A stretch of 64,000 nucleotides of DNA from Rhodopirellula baltica SH 1 (lineage in GTDB: Bacteria; Planctomycetota; Planctomycetia; Pirellulales; Pirellulaceae), in the NCBI RefSeq assembly GCF_000196115.1, contig NC_005027.1, positions 2,976,001 to 3,040,000 on the forward strand, written 5' to 3'. Both the position numbers and the translations under genes were made by a program. The notes below the pieces were generated by a model that did not search any database, was not told the origin of the DNA, and worked only from the letters and a program-made list of their open reading frames with translations. Below, one piece after another: positions 18,467-27,436 of this stretch. Numbering within the stretch: the first letter of the stretch is position 1; the number at the start of each line of letters is the position of its first letter.

Positions 18467-18893
18467 TCCGACCCTCGACCCTTATGGGGAGGAAAGCACC
18501 GAGGCTGAACCCGATCGATTCGGATTCACAAGAGCCACTCCACGTCAATACGATGCCTCGAGAGAGCGATCTTATCACACCACTTGAGGTATCGCTTCAG
18601 ATAGGGCACCGAAGGCGCAACTTTCGCAATATGCCGCTCGACAAGAAGGCTAAGCCCAATGCGTTTTCAAAACATTTCAATGTGATTCAAAGTGGTGGTC
18701 TGCGGAGACTGCCAATGGGGCACAATGCAGTCCCCACAAGACCACCTACAAAGTGGTTGACATCACGGGGCAAGTGATATCAATCCGAACTTTGATTCGC
18801 ATTTGCGAACACTACCTGCATCGGACGGGTGAATATGCGCAATGACCTAACGGAAGACAAGCCCTACATTTCCCCTAGGGCCCCCAGGCAAGC
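18467..18893. other. Intergenic region with a strong hairpin
   Basis: About 427 bases between the start of the LuxR gene and the end of the aminotransferase gene. Only one clear element was seen, the hairpin at 18694-18746 listed separately. The plus frame at 18415-18777 is low-complexity and antisense to the LuxR gene at its 5' end; I do not call it. Confidence 0.5.
18694..18746. ncRNA. Candidate structured RNA or regulatory hairpin
   Basis: GGTGGTCT (18694-18701) pairs with AGACCACC (18739-18746). Inside this, GGAGACTGC (18704-18712) pairs with GCAGTCCCC (18727-18735) with one mismatch, and the loop is 14 bases. The stem is flanked by direct repeats CAAAGTGGT at 18688-18696 and 18749-18757. 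There is no U-run, so it is not a typical terminator. The strand, and whether it is transcribed, cannot be told. Confidence 0.45.
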
Positions 18894-19820
18894 CTAGACC
18901 CCGCTGTTCGGGCGGTTCGCAGATCGCAGTAACTTTTCCTGCATCATTCGGCAGACCGCCCCTCTCTGACGCAGATCCCCCCCCTGTGTGCAATTGCTGG
19001 CAAACCAAACGCCCGTATCCGTCCCTGCAAGCAAAATCTCATCAGCTGCATGAAGGTCATCCGGCATTAAAGGCGACTCCAGACACGAGATCCCCTGCAC
19101 ATTCGCCCACTGCCGAAGGAGGCCAATCGTCACTCCTTTTAACACTTTTTTTTCCGGTGGGACGACCAATCGACCTTCGCGGACAATCGCGACGTTCGCC
19201 ACACTCGACTCTGTCACACTGCCGTCCAAATCCAGCAGCATCCCCGTCGCGTCGGGATCGACCTGCTTTGCTTCGAGATCAGCAAGATAGTAGTGCAAGC
19301 GATTTCGAACTTTCGCCTGGCGAGGCCACGACTCCATCGGTGGCTGGACCACATTCGTGATGACGATGGGCTGACCATGCATTTGACGATCTGCCACCGC
19401 CTCGTGGTCGATCGCGTTGAGGTGCACAGCCCAGGTGGGATCAAACTTGGATGATCCCGCGGTCACCCAAATGGTCATCCCCACATCAACCTGCCGGACC
19501 AACTCAGTGTTCAATTTCAAACATTCCTCAATCAACCTCTCGAGCTGACCGGTGGAAGGCCCATTTTCGATCTTCAACAATCGAAGCGTCTCACGCAGTC
19601 TCAGCAAATGCTGCTCGGCACAGAAAACCATTCCGCCATAGGTTCGAAGCCGTTCGACTGCGGTCACACCCTGGCGGAAACCCAAATCGCTGATGGGCAA
19701 TGAGATCTGATCAAACGATCGCCATTCTCTGACGCCCCATGCGGGACAACAAAAGTAGGCGGTGTGCGTAGCAAACGATTCGATGTTCGCTTCTCCGAGC
19801 GTATGCGAACGGTCGCTCAA
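18894..19820 (-). CDS. Class IV aminotransferase (BCAT/DAAT/ADC lyase fold)
   Basis: A PLP enzyme of fold type IV: RQGVTAVERLRTYGG near the N-terminus, KVRNRLHYYLADLEAK (PLP Lys) in the middle, and DLDGSVTESSVANV and VTIGLLRQWA near the C-terminus. The candidates are branched-chain aminotransferase, D-amino-acid aminotransferase or aminodeoxychorismate lyase; the residues do not settle which. The start is a TTG overlapping the desaturase stop, so the enzyme is co-translated with it. Confidence 0.75.
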   Translation of the reverse strand: MSDRSHTLGEANIESFATHTAYFCCPAWGVREWRSFDQISLPISDLGFRQGVTAVERLRTYGGMVFCAEQHLLRLRETLRLLKIENGPSTGQLERLIEECLKLNTELVRQVDVGMTIWVTAGSSKFDPTWAVHLNAIDHEAVADRQMHGQPIVITNVVQPPMESWPRQAKVRNRLHYYLADLEAKQVDPDATGMLLDLDGSVTESSVANVAIVREGRLVVPPEKKVLKGVTIGLLRQWANVQGISCLESPLMPDDLHAADEILLAGTDTGVWFASNCTQGGDLRQRGAVCRMMQEKLLRSANRPNSGV

Positions 19821-20944
19821 GTTGACGGAACCACATGGTTGGAATCAGACGTCTCCGCCGGGACGACATCGCCGTGTTCAGAGGCTCTCGAACGTCGCCA
19901 AAGCGCCGCGATCTCTGAGAACAATGATTCCGCAGAAGTCTGATGATAAATCGAATCAGCAGGCAACCCTTCAGTGAGTCGCCGGTGAGCTTTGCCCAAG
20001 TTGTGATACGGCAGCCTTGGAAATAAGTGATGCAAGGCATGAAAACGGGTTCCAATCGGCCCCCATAGTTCACTGGCCCAAGCGTGGTTGGGATAGTTCA
20101 CAGAGTCCAGCAGCTGTTCCGAAAAGCTCATCTCGCCACCGTCATTCGTCCATCGATGAGCCCCCAGCGTACGAACCTCGTTCAGCACGAGAATCCCGAC
20201 GCCAACCGCATAAGCAATCAACCAAAACGGATCGAGCCATTGATCTCGCAAAATTCCGCCGCGAATCAGGAACCACACACACCAGGCAAAACACAAAGCT
20301 TCTTGTAACAACACGATTCGCATCACCTTGGGAGATGCATCGGGACGTTCATAAAAGGGATCAACGACCATGGTTGAGAGGTGACGATGAACGAGCGGTC
20401 GCAAACTCGGCACGATCCAGCACACCGGGCTGATGACCAGGAAACGAAAGATCGCCAGCAGGGGCAGAAACAACGCTTGCCCAATGAAGACTGCGATCAA
20501 CCACGGCCCACGGTTGCTCAAAGGCAAATATTCACCGTCGTGCTCAGTCCCGTAGTGCTTTCTTCGATGATGGTCGACGTGCGGATAGTAAAGGAACGAA
20601 GGCACAAAGAAGAAAATTCCACAAAGAGCGTTCCATGCGATGCGAAAGGCAGTGAACCCTTTCTCGGGTAAATGCACCAGTTCATGGATGAACATCAACG
20701 CCCGCATGTAGAGGATGAGTGTCAACACATAGCACACGGCCATCCCAGCCCAAACCTGCGGTGTGAATCCGTAAAACCAGGGCAACAAAAAGATGCCGTG
20801 GAGGAACACGTGCCCCGCCAAAATCGAGCCCAAAAAGTCAATCCAGTAGATGGCTTGATTGGGACGCTGCAAATCGGAGATAAGAGCTCGCGCCTCTGAG
20901 AACCGAAATCCGTGACAGGAGGCGTTTGGAGTGGTGCCGCTCAT
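19817..20944 (-). CDS. Membrane fatty acid desaturase
   Basis: A 375-residue di-iron desaturase with the three histidine boxes: HELVH (about residue 88), HVDHHRRKH (about 122-130) and HALHH (about 315). Hydrophobic segments around these (about 33-62, 66-82, 103-116, 150-180 and 240-262) are the membrane helices. It introduces double bonds into acyl chains, most likely of membrane lipids. Its stop overlaps the aminotransferase start. It starts with MSGTTPNASC and has no clear Shine-Dalgarno. Confidence 0.85.
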   Translation of the reverse strand: MSGTTPNASCHGFRFSEARALISDLQRPNQAIYWIDFLGSILAGHVFLHGIFLLPWFYGFTPQVWAGMAVCYVLTLILYMRALMFIHELVHLPEKGFTAFRIAWNALCGIFFFVPSFLYYPHVDHHRRKHYGTEHDGEYLPLSNRGPWLIAVFIGQALFLPLLAIFRFLVISPVCWIVPSLRPLVHRHLSTMVVDPFYERPDASPKVMRIVLLQEALCFAWCVWFLIRGGILRDQWLDPFWLIAYAVGVGILVLNEVRTLGAHRWTNDGGEMSFSEQLLDSVNYPNHAWASELWGPIGTRFHALHHLFPRLPYHNLGKAHRRLTEGLPADSIYHQTSAESLFSEIAALWRRSRASEHGDVVPAETSDSNHVVPST

Positions 20945-21155
20945 TTCACTATGGAAAAAAAGGGGTGTGAACGAGTCTTCGCTTGTGATGTAAGATCAGA
21001 GTTAGTCAATGAGATAACAAAATGCAATTCAGATTTGTGATCCCAATCCGCCAATGAGCGGTTGCCGTCGAATGATTCCCCCTCGCCAAGATGGTTGCCG
21101 ACGGTACCCGAGCGAAGCCAAACACCTTCTTGAAGACGAATAGGACGCCAACGTT

Positions 21156-22460
21156 TTGACCCAAGTGGCCACCCAATCAACCGGTCTCCACATCGTCGTC
21201 GTGGGAGCCGGGGCGGCGGGAATGATGGCTGCTGCCGTGGCCGCTCAATCGGGCGCACGCGTCACGCTGCTCGAAAAAAACACCAAAACGGGCGTGAAAA
21301 TCCTGATGTCCGGCGGCACTCGCTGCAACATCACTCACGACACCGACTCCAAGGGCATTACCGAAGCGTTCGGTCACGCGAAACGTTTTTTGCAACCGAG
21401 CATTGGCAAGTTTGGCCCCTCTGATGTCATCGCGATGTTTCACGAAATGGGCGTGGAAACCAAACGCGAAGAGACGGGCAAAATTTTTCCTGTTAGCAAC
21501 CGGGCCATCGACGTCCGGGACGCTCTGCATCAATCCATGCTGGATGCCGGAGTCCGTTTGGAACTGCGTTGCGCGGTCCAAAGCATTCTTCCGCCGTCGG
21601 ACTCATCCCGCCAGTGGCGAATCAGTTTCGAGCAAAACGGTTGTGCCGACGAGATCTTCGCCGACCGAGTCATCGTGACATCCGGCGGAAGAAGTTGGCC
21701 AGGGTGCGGAACGACAGGAGACGGGTACGATTGGTTGCGAGCCCTCGGGCACACAATCGTGGCGACGCGTCCCGCACTGGTTCCTTTGGTGGGCGGCACG
21801 AATGCAACCCAAGCTCTATCCGGCCTAACGCTGCCTGACGTCAACGTCTCAGTCTTCACTCCTGACCATCGATCAGGCAAGAAGCCTAAGGTTCAACGAC
21901 GGTCCTCCTGGCTATTCACCCATTTTGGTTTCTCGGGCCCGGCTGCGATGGATGTCAGTGGTGTCATGACTGCTTACGAGCGGATCCAAGATTCGGTTAT
22001 GCGATTGGATTTGGTTCCTGAACTCAGTGAAGCCGAACTCCGCGAAGTCCTTGGCCGCCGGTCGGGCGAAGCTGGCAAACGGACGGTGGCGAACGTTTTG
22101 CAACAATGGGTGCCATCTCGCTTAGCACTCGCGATCTGCGAAGAAAGCCATCCGACCAATGCAAACTGCAAGCTCGCAGAGTTGCCGAACAAAGACGCCA
22201 ATTTGATGATCGAAAAACTCAAACGTTGGCACCTACCAGTCAATGGAACCCGTGGATTCGCGAAAGCAGAAGTCACTGCCGGCGGTGTCAAACTGAGCGA
22301 AGTCGATCCGCGAACGATGCAAAGTCGATTGGCAAAAGGCCTCTTTATCGCCGGCGAAATTTTGGACGTTGACGGCTGGATTGGAGGGTACAACTTCCAA
22401 GCCGCCTTCAGCACGGGCCGCGCCGCCGGACTGGCCGCGGTACAAACAGACGATGCTTGA
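21156..22460 (+). CDS. FAD-dependent oxidoreductase, BaiN/YhiN (HI0933) family
   Basis: A 434-residue flavoprotein of the HI0933 family. The N-terminal FAD motif is VVGAGAAGMMAAAVAA, followed by the family signature GVKILMSGGTRCNIT. Near the C-terminus is TAGGVKLSEVDPRTMQSRL and GLFIAGEILDVDGWIGGYNFQAAFSTG, which closes the FAD site. Relatives reduce bile-acid or other ring compounds; the substrate here is unknown. The TTG at 21156 opens the frame; GTG at 21165 is an alternative. No operon partner is clear: the cyclase gene follows 71 bases later. Confidence 0.82.
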   Translation: MTQVATQSTGLHIVVVGAGAAGMMAAAVAAQSGARVTLLEKNTKTGVKILMSGGTRCNITHDTDSKGITEAFGHAKRFLQPSIGKFGPSDVIAMFHEMGVETKREETGKIFPVSNRAIDVRDALHQSMLDAGVRLELRCAVQSILPPSDSSRQWRISFEQNGCADEIFADRVIVTSGGRSWPGCGTTGDGYDWLRALGHTIVATRPALVPLVGGTNATQALSGLTLPDVNVSVFTPDHRSGKKPKVQRRSSWLFTHFGFSGPAAMDVSGVMTAYERIQDSVMRLDLVPELSEAELREVLGRRSGEAGKRTVANVLQQWVPSRLALAICEESHPTNANCKLAELPNKDANLMIEKLKRWHLPVNGTRGFAKAEVTAGGVKLSEVDPRTMQSRLAKGLFIAGEILDVDGWIGGYNFQAAFSTGRAAGLAAVQTDDA

Positions 22461-22531
22461 GACACACGACTCGATCATAGAAAATCAAAACTTGCGATTC
22501 GCCACCCTCCACTCACGGACGACACCACCGC

Positions 22532-24640
22532 ATGCCTGATTTGATTGCTCAAGGTGCCGGTGACGGATTCCGTTGGCGCAAAGGTCTTCCCGAATTGGTC
22601 GCCGGCGTGGACGTATTGTTAGGCCGCCAACCATCCGGTTCGCCGGATCCAATCGCTCTGCAGTCTTCCGGTGGCGAACTGTCCGACACCGACACAGCGG
22701 ATTCAGAACCAACCGAACGAGAAATCAACCTTCAGCGAGACCGTCGGCGGACACGCACAATTCATTGGCAAGTCGCTTGGGATCAATCCATCTCACGCTG
22801 CCATGCGATTCTGACCATCCTGGAAAACGATCGCATTCAGGTTCATCGAGACGCTCGAGCACGCAACCCAATCTTCTTTCGCGGTCGCCCCCGAGACCGA
22901 TTTGTGGTTGTGCCTGGCGAACACTTCGTGATTGGTGAAACCACCTTCACGCTCGCACGCCGCCCCGGATTCACGGACGACGTCAGCCATGTGATGCGAG
23001 GCCAGTCCATTCAGGAGCGTGCCATTGATGCGTCGACGCCACGCGAAGGCCCGATCCCTCCGTCGCAACGTTCTGCCATGATCGGCAGTGCCGAGGGTGT
23101 CACGGAGATGGCATTCGACGCATCGGTATTGCGTGAAAGAGACTTTCGTGACACTCGACGTCGCATTCAACTGCTTGCTCGCCTTCCCGACATCGTCGCC
23201 GGCAGTGTCGACGATGAAGAACTATTGGTTCGCGTTTCCGACACATTGCTACGCGCGACTCCATCGGCATCCGCGGTGGCCATCGTCCGTGCGAATGTTC
23301 CCGATCGTGTCGGTTCCGATATCGATGCCCCAAAGAATGAAACGCCTTCGGACATGAAGGTGTTGCACTACGATTGCCGCGACAATGGATCGCAACAACA
23401 CGCGGTCAGTGCTCGCTTGGTCACAACAGCACTTCACCGCCGCGAAAGTGTTCTGCATCTGTGGGAAACCGAACGCAATGGTGGCATCGAATTCACCGCG
23501 GCTGAGAATGTTGACTGGGCTTTTTGCGTGCCTCTAACAAGCGAAGCGTGCTCAGGGTGGGCCATCTATGTAGCGGGATCACGCGCACTGGGATCCAACT
23601 GGAAAGAACTCTCTGACGACTCCGCCACACTGGCAGATCGATTGGGTGACGACGTGAAGTTTGCGGAGGTGGTGGGATCTCTGATCTCAGGTATCCGACA
23701 AACGTCTCACTTTCAACAACGTCACTTGGCAATGAGACGCTTCTTCGCACCCGTCGTTCTCGACGCGTTGTCAGGCCAGGACCCACAAAGCTGGCTGCAA
23801 CCTCGACAATGCGATTTATCAGTGATGTTCTGCGACCTTCGCGGTTTCTCACGAACTTCGGAGATGCAGAGTGACCAATTACTCCTATTACTCGAACAGG
23901 TCAGTGCAGCGCTGGGTGTGATGACCCGTCACATCCTCGACACCGGTGGCGTGATCGGAGACTTCCACGGTGACGCTGCCATGGGATTCTGGGGCTGGCC
24001 CATTGAGCTGCAATTGTCCGATCCGCATTCAGACCTCTCAGCATCGGCCCACGTCGTTGCCAGTGTTCTAGCGGCCGCCAAAGCGGCGGCAGGAATCCGA
24101 AAGGATTATGCGACGGGGCAAACGGAATTTCGATGCGGGATTGGCATCGCATCTGGCCCCGCCGTCGCGGGTCGAATCGGAACGGTCGATCAGGTCAAAG
24201 TCACGGCGTTTGGCCCGGTCGTGAATCTGGCGAGTCGATTAGAAGGCCTAACCAAGCACTTCGGAGTCGAGGTCCTCATGGACCACGCCTCGGCGAGTGC
24301 ATTGCAAGCGTGGCTCAAACACATACCAACCACCGATGAGCCCTCACCGTTTCGGCTTCGCAAATTAGGTCGCGTCCGAGTTGCCGGCATGAAAATCCCG
24401 GTCGACGTCTATCAATTGGTCGTCCCAAGCGGTGGCCCCCAAAACCTCACGGATTCGCAGATCAAGGCTTATGAGCAAGGGTGGGAAGAGTTTGCCAGTG
24501 GTGATTGGGATTCGGCCTACCAACGACTATTGGAACTACCAGCATGGGACCGTCCCAAGGACGTGTTGCTACGCCTGATCTTGCAACATCATCGAATTGC
24601 CCCCCCGGGATGGGATGGTGTTCTCGATTTCCCCAAATAG
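22532..24640 (+). CDS. FHA-GAF-class III adenylate/guanylate cyclase
   Basis: A 702-residue signalling protein. Residues about 27-145 form an FHA domain (VDVLLGRQ, then SISRCHAILTILENDRIQVHRD), which binds phosphothreonine in relatives. A helical stretch and a GAF-like domain (about 215-390) follow. Residues about 425-600 are a class III nucleotidyl cyclase: metal-binding Asp435 in MFCDLRGFS and Asp481 in GDFHGDAAMGFWG, plus FGPVVNLASRLEG (Asn566 and Arg570 region). Both metal aspartates are kept, so it is likely active. The tail has TPR-like helices. Its FHA domain suggests that a Ser/Thr kinase could control it; the kinase at 14.4 kb is a candidate by type only. A 9-bp hairpin lies at 24693-24713. 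Confidence 0.8.
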   Translation: MPDLIAQGAGDGFRWRKGLPELVAGVDVLLGRQPSGSPDPIALQSSGGELSDTDTADSEPTEREINLQRDRRRTRTIHWQVAWDQSISRCHAILTILENDRIQVHRDARARNPIFFRGRPRDRFVVVPGEHFVIGETTFTLARRPGFTDDVSHVMRGQSIQERAIDASTPREGPIPPSQRSAMIGSAEGVTEMAFDASVLRERDFRDTRRRIQLLARLPDIVAGSVDDEELLVRVSDTLLRATPSASAVAIVRANVPDRVGSDIDAPKNETPSDMKVLHYDCRDNGSQQHAVSARLVTTALHRRESVLHLWETERNGGIEFTAAENVDWAFCVPLTSEACSGWAIYVAGSRALGSNWKELSDDSATLADRLGDDVKFAEVVGSLISGIRQTSHFQQRHLAMRRFFAPVVLDALSGQDPQSWLQPRQCDLSVMFCDLRGFSRTSEMQSDQLLLLLEQVSAALGVMTRHILDTGGVIGDFHGDAAMGFWGWPIELQLSDPHSDLSASAHVVASVLAAAKAAAGIRKDYATGQTEFRCGIGIASGPAVAGRIGTVDQVKVTAFGPVVNLASRLEGLTKHFGVEVLMDHASASALQAWLKHIPTTDEPSPFRLRKLGRVRVAGMKIPVDVYQLVVPSGGPQNLTDSQIKAYEQGWEEFASGDWDSAYQRLLELPAWDRPKDVLLRLILQHHRIAPPGWDGVLDFPK

Positions 24641-24692
24641 CCCACCGGCGATGCGAAGGTTCGATACCGTTTGACGATTCGTCTATGGACCT

Positions 24693-24713
24693 CTCGTCCG
24701 TTAGACGGACGAG
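24693..24713. terminator. Hairpin downstream of the cyclase gene
   Basis: CTCGTCCGT and ACGGACGAG are perfect 9-bp arms with a 3-base loop. No T run follows in the plus direction, so this may stop the cyclase transcript weakly or act as an mRNA end-stabiliser. About 50 bases past the stop. Confidence 0.4.
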
Positions 24714-24752
24714 CTCAAGCGGACAAAGCATTGACCACTTCTCCGGGCGCAT

Positions 24753-24787
24753 AAAAAAACAGCGAACCAAATTGTCATGGTTCGCTG
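24753..24787 (-). terminator. Rho-independent terminator after the AT-hook gene
   Basis: CAGCGAACCA (24760-24769) pairs with TGGTTCGCTG (24778-24787); read on the minus strand the stem is followed by a run of seven T (complement of A at 24753-24759). It lies about 55 bases past the minus-strand stop at 24842. Confidence 0.85.
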
Positions 24788-24841
24788 CTGACTCGATCAA
24801 TGATTTTGATCGGAAGGACAAATGACTCGGTTGAACGAGTC

Positions 24842-25234
24842 TTAGCCCATCAATTTTTCGAGTGCGGTCAAAGCATTCTTTGCATCTTGGACGCTGCCCA
24901 TTTCTTCCACGATGCGCTTCACTTGCAACAGTGAGTCCAACGAAACTTCGTTGCTTGCTGTTGCCTTGTTGGTGCTACCAACTGGACGACCGCGTTTGGC
25001 CCCTGTGCTGCTCTTCTTCACGCTTGGAGCCGACTTCTTAGCCGACTTGCGAGCGGATTTTTTAGCAGACTTGCCCATGGTGGTGGACTTCACGGTGCTA
25101 ACGAAAGCAGGCGTGACGACGATTCCCTTCTTGCTCAGTTCAGCCGCAACTTCCATTGGCTTGGCGTCGGGGTTCGCTCCGTAGTAATCACGAATCGCTT
25201 GTGACTTGTTCGGTCCACCAGATTTTTTGGCCAC
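24842..25234 (-). CDS. Lysine/alanine/serine-rich DNA-binding protein with AT-hook
   Basis: A 130-residue protein. Residues 1-50 are a small folded domain (SQAIRDYYGANPDAKPMEVAAELSKKG). Residues 54-78 are a Lys/Ser/Ala-rich linker (KSAKKSARKSAKKSA) resembling histone H1 tails, and 79-86 is an AT-hook core (KRGRPVGS). Residues 98-130 form a helix. Such proteins are known from planctomycetes and other bacteria but not well characterised. The start is GTG with GGAG six bases before it, an unusually strong ribosome site for this window, and the gene has a clear terminator: both suggest high expression. It is probably nucleoid-associated. Confidence 0.7.
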   Translation of the reverse strand: MAKKSGGPNKSQAIRDYYGANPDAKPMEVAAELSKKGIVVTPAFVSTVKSTTMGKSAKKSARKSAKKSAPSVKKSSTGAKRGRPVGSTNKATASNEVSLDSLLQVKRIVEEMGSVQDAKNALTALEKLMG

Positions 25235-25278
25235 GTTTTACTCCATAAGTGTGTTTAGAAAACTTAATTCCGCAACAC

Positions 25279-25304
25279 GTTATAAAAAGTAGAGTTACTG
25301 TCAA
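25279..25304 (-). promoter_or_regulatory. Possible promoter of the AT-hook gene
   Basis: On the minus strand TTGACA (complement of 25299-25304) and TATAAC (complement of 25279-25284) are near-consensus boxes, but the spacer is only 14 bases, short for sigma-70. The region is AT-rich, which fits a strong promoter. Confidence 0.35.
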
Positions 25305-25358
25305 TACTTCAAAGGGAACAACAGTCATAAAATAGATGACATTGTCATAGAAGTTGAC

Positions 25359-27374
25359 CTACATGCGCTCCGCGACATCGATTCCTAACAATGACAACCC
25401 TTTCTTGAGGACTCGACCGGTCAACACAACCAAAGCCAAGCGGGTTTGCATTACCGCGGGATCATCATTGCCCAGTACGCGGCAACTCTCATTGAACGAA
25501 GAGTATGTTTTTGCGGTTTCAAACAGGTAATCACACAACGCGTTGGGTGCGTAATTCAAACGGACCTGTTCAATCGCTTCTTCAAAACGCATCAACATCA
25601 ACGCGAGAGATCGCTCGTTGGGGTGGGTAAAAGTCATCGGTTGTGTCGCGGCGGCTTGTTCAATGGCCTGTTCAAATGCGGGAAGGCCTTCACCATCGGA
25701 CGCACGCCGCAAAATGCTTTGGGTCCGAGCGTATGAGTACTGCACATAGGTCGCAGTGTTGCCTTCCAAAGCGACCATTTTGTCGACATCAAACTTGTAG
25801 TCACTCGTTCGATGGTGCGACAAATCCGCGTACTTAATGGCGCCAATGCCAACGATTTCTGCTATTTGCTGCTGTTCCTCTCCGCCCATTGGGGGATCCA
25901 TCGTCGCCAAACGGTCCGGATTACAAACCACCTCTTTGGCACGACTCACGGCATCATTCAATAAGCTTTCCAGACCAATGAGCGAACCGCTACGAGTCTT
26001 CATAGGGCGACCATCAGGCCCCAATACCGTCCCGAAATTGACATGCACCAATTGGACTTCGGCCATGCCCAGAGGCTCAGCCATCGCGAAAAACTTCTTG
26101 AAGTGTTCGCCTTGACGCGAATCCACTACATACAAGATCTCGTCAGGTTGGAACTCATCTCGACGATACTGAAGCGTGGCCAAGTCCGTCGTCGCGTACA
26201 AAAACGCGCCATCGCGTTTCTGAATGATCATGGGGCTATCAAACCCTTCTAGAAAGACGCATATCGCCCCATCACTTTTGGTCGTCAGTCCAAGCGTGGT
26301 GAGGTGATCGACAACACCTGCCAATCGATCGTGATAGAAGCTTTCGCCGAGCGTATGATCAAATTGAACGTTCAAGCGGTCATAGATTCGGTTGATTTCG
26401 TCTTGGCAGTGAGGCAAGAACTCTTTCCACAATGCCAAGTTCTCGGGGTCGCCTTCATGCAGCTTGGCCGTTTCTCGAAGAACCGCGACATCCACGTCAG
26501 AGTGTTCTGAAGCTAATTTGGACAACTCGGTATCACTATCAACCGCATCGATCTTGGCCTTCAGTGACTTCATATCTGCCTCGATCGAGGCAACTCGGCG
26601 AGTCGCAGCTTCGGCGTTTTTCCGGAGCTTCTTTTTATCTTTTGGCTTGAGGTTCTCGTCCGATTCCGATTGGTCAGACACCTCTTTCGCCGTCTTAGCA
26701 TCGCTTTTCGCCGTGGCGAGCTTGTCCGCCATCGTTGCGAGCGACTGTTTGGCTTTTTGGTATTCGATCAGTTGGTTGGTCAACCGATACAGAGCGGATA
26801 ATTCTGGGACTGGGTTGGCAGCTACTTTTGCGGGATCGCCAAAGTTTCGATAACCATAAATGATGATTCCAAACTGAGTGCCCCAATCACCCAAATGATT
26901 GTCGGTGACAACATCTTCGCCATAGAAACGCAGCGTCCGGGCCAGACAATCACCGATCACGGTGCTGCGAATGTGCCCTACGTGCATGGGCTTCGCCACA
27001 TTGGGCGAAGAGAAGTCGACGATGACTTTCTTCGGGTCGGTGGTTTTCGAGACACCAACTCGTTCGTCCAACAGCATCTGTTGAATCGAATCAAAAAGGA
27101 CCGAATCCTTCAGACGCAAATTGATAAATCCGGGTCCGGCGACCTCGGGTTCTTCAAATAGATCGGTGACATTGAGGTTTTGCACCAGTTCGGCCGCAAC
27201 ATCTCGAGATGTCTTGCCCACCCGTTTCGCCAATGGCATGGCGGCGTTGGATTGGTAGTCACCAAACTTTGGGTCAGCCGCGGGTCGGATCATTCCTGCG
27301 TAATCGCTGGGTGAGTCCGTCAAAGGCTCGAGGGCTTGAACAAATCGTGCTTGAAGAACATTGGGTAGATGCAT
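25359..27374 (-). CDS. argS: Arginyl-tRNA synthetase
   Basis: A class I synthetase of 671 residues. The N-terminal Add1 domain ends near residue 80. The HIGH motif is HVGH at 131-134 in KPMHVGHIRS, followed by DNHLGDWGTQFG; PMKTRSGSLIGLE takes the place of KMSKS, a known arginine-enzyme variation. The C-terminal anticodon domain has YVQYSYARTQSILRRA. Residues about 205-295 form an extra Lys/Asp/Ala-rich coiled-coil segment not present in typical ArgS (near 550-590 residues), inserted in the catalytic half after LYRLTNQLIEYQ. It lies upstream of rsfS on the minus strand but is read after it. Confidence 0.92.
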   Translation of the reverse strand: MHLPNVLQARFVQALEPLTDSPSDYAGMIRPAADPKFGDYQSNAAMPLAKRVGKTSRDVAAELVQNLNVTDLFEEPEVAGPGFINLRLKDSVLFDSIQQMLLDERVGVSKTTDPKKVIVDFSSPNVAKPMHVGHIRSTVIGDCLARTLRFYGEDVVTDNHLGDWGTQFGIIIYGYRNFGDPAKVAANPVPELSALYRLTNQLIEYQKAKQSLATMADKLATAKSDAKTAKEVSDQSESDENLKPKDKKKLRKNAEAATRRVASIEADMKSLKAKIDAVDSDTELSKLASEHSDVDVAVLRETAKLHEGDPENLALWKEFLPHCQDEINRIYDRLNVQFDHTLGESFYHDRLAGVVDHLTTLGLTTKSDGAICVFLEGFDSPMIIQKRDGAFLYATTDLATLQYRRDEFQPDEILYVVDSRQGEHFKKFFAMAEPLGMAEVQLVHVNFGTVLGPDGRPMKTRSGSLIGLESLLNDAVSRAKEVVCNPDRLATMDPPMGGEEQQQIAEIVGIGAIKYADLSHHRTSDYKFDVDKMVALEGNTATYVQYSYARTQSILRRASDGEGLPAFEQAIEQAAATQPMTFTHPNERSLALMLMRFEEAIEQVRLNYAPNALCDYLFETAKTYSSFNESCRVLGNDDPAVMQTRLALVVLTGRVLKKGLSLLGIDVAERM

Positions 27375-27436
27375 CGAAACCTACACACCTGAAGAAAAGG
27401 TGGGGAAGAAAAAGAAATGGGACGTCCAAACGCGGT

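Noticed and set aside
18415-18777. 120-codon plus-strand frame before the aminotransferase gene
   Set aside because: Its first part is antisense to the LuxR gene; the rest runs through the hairpin at 18694. Composition is random.
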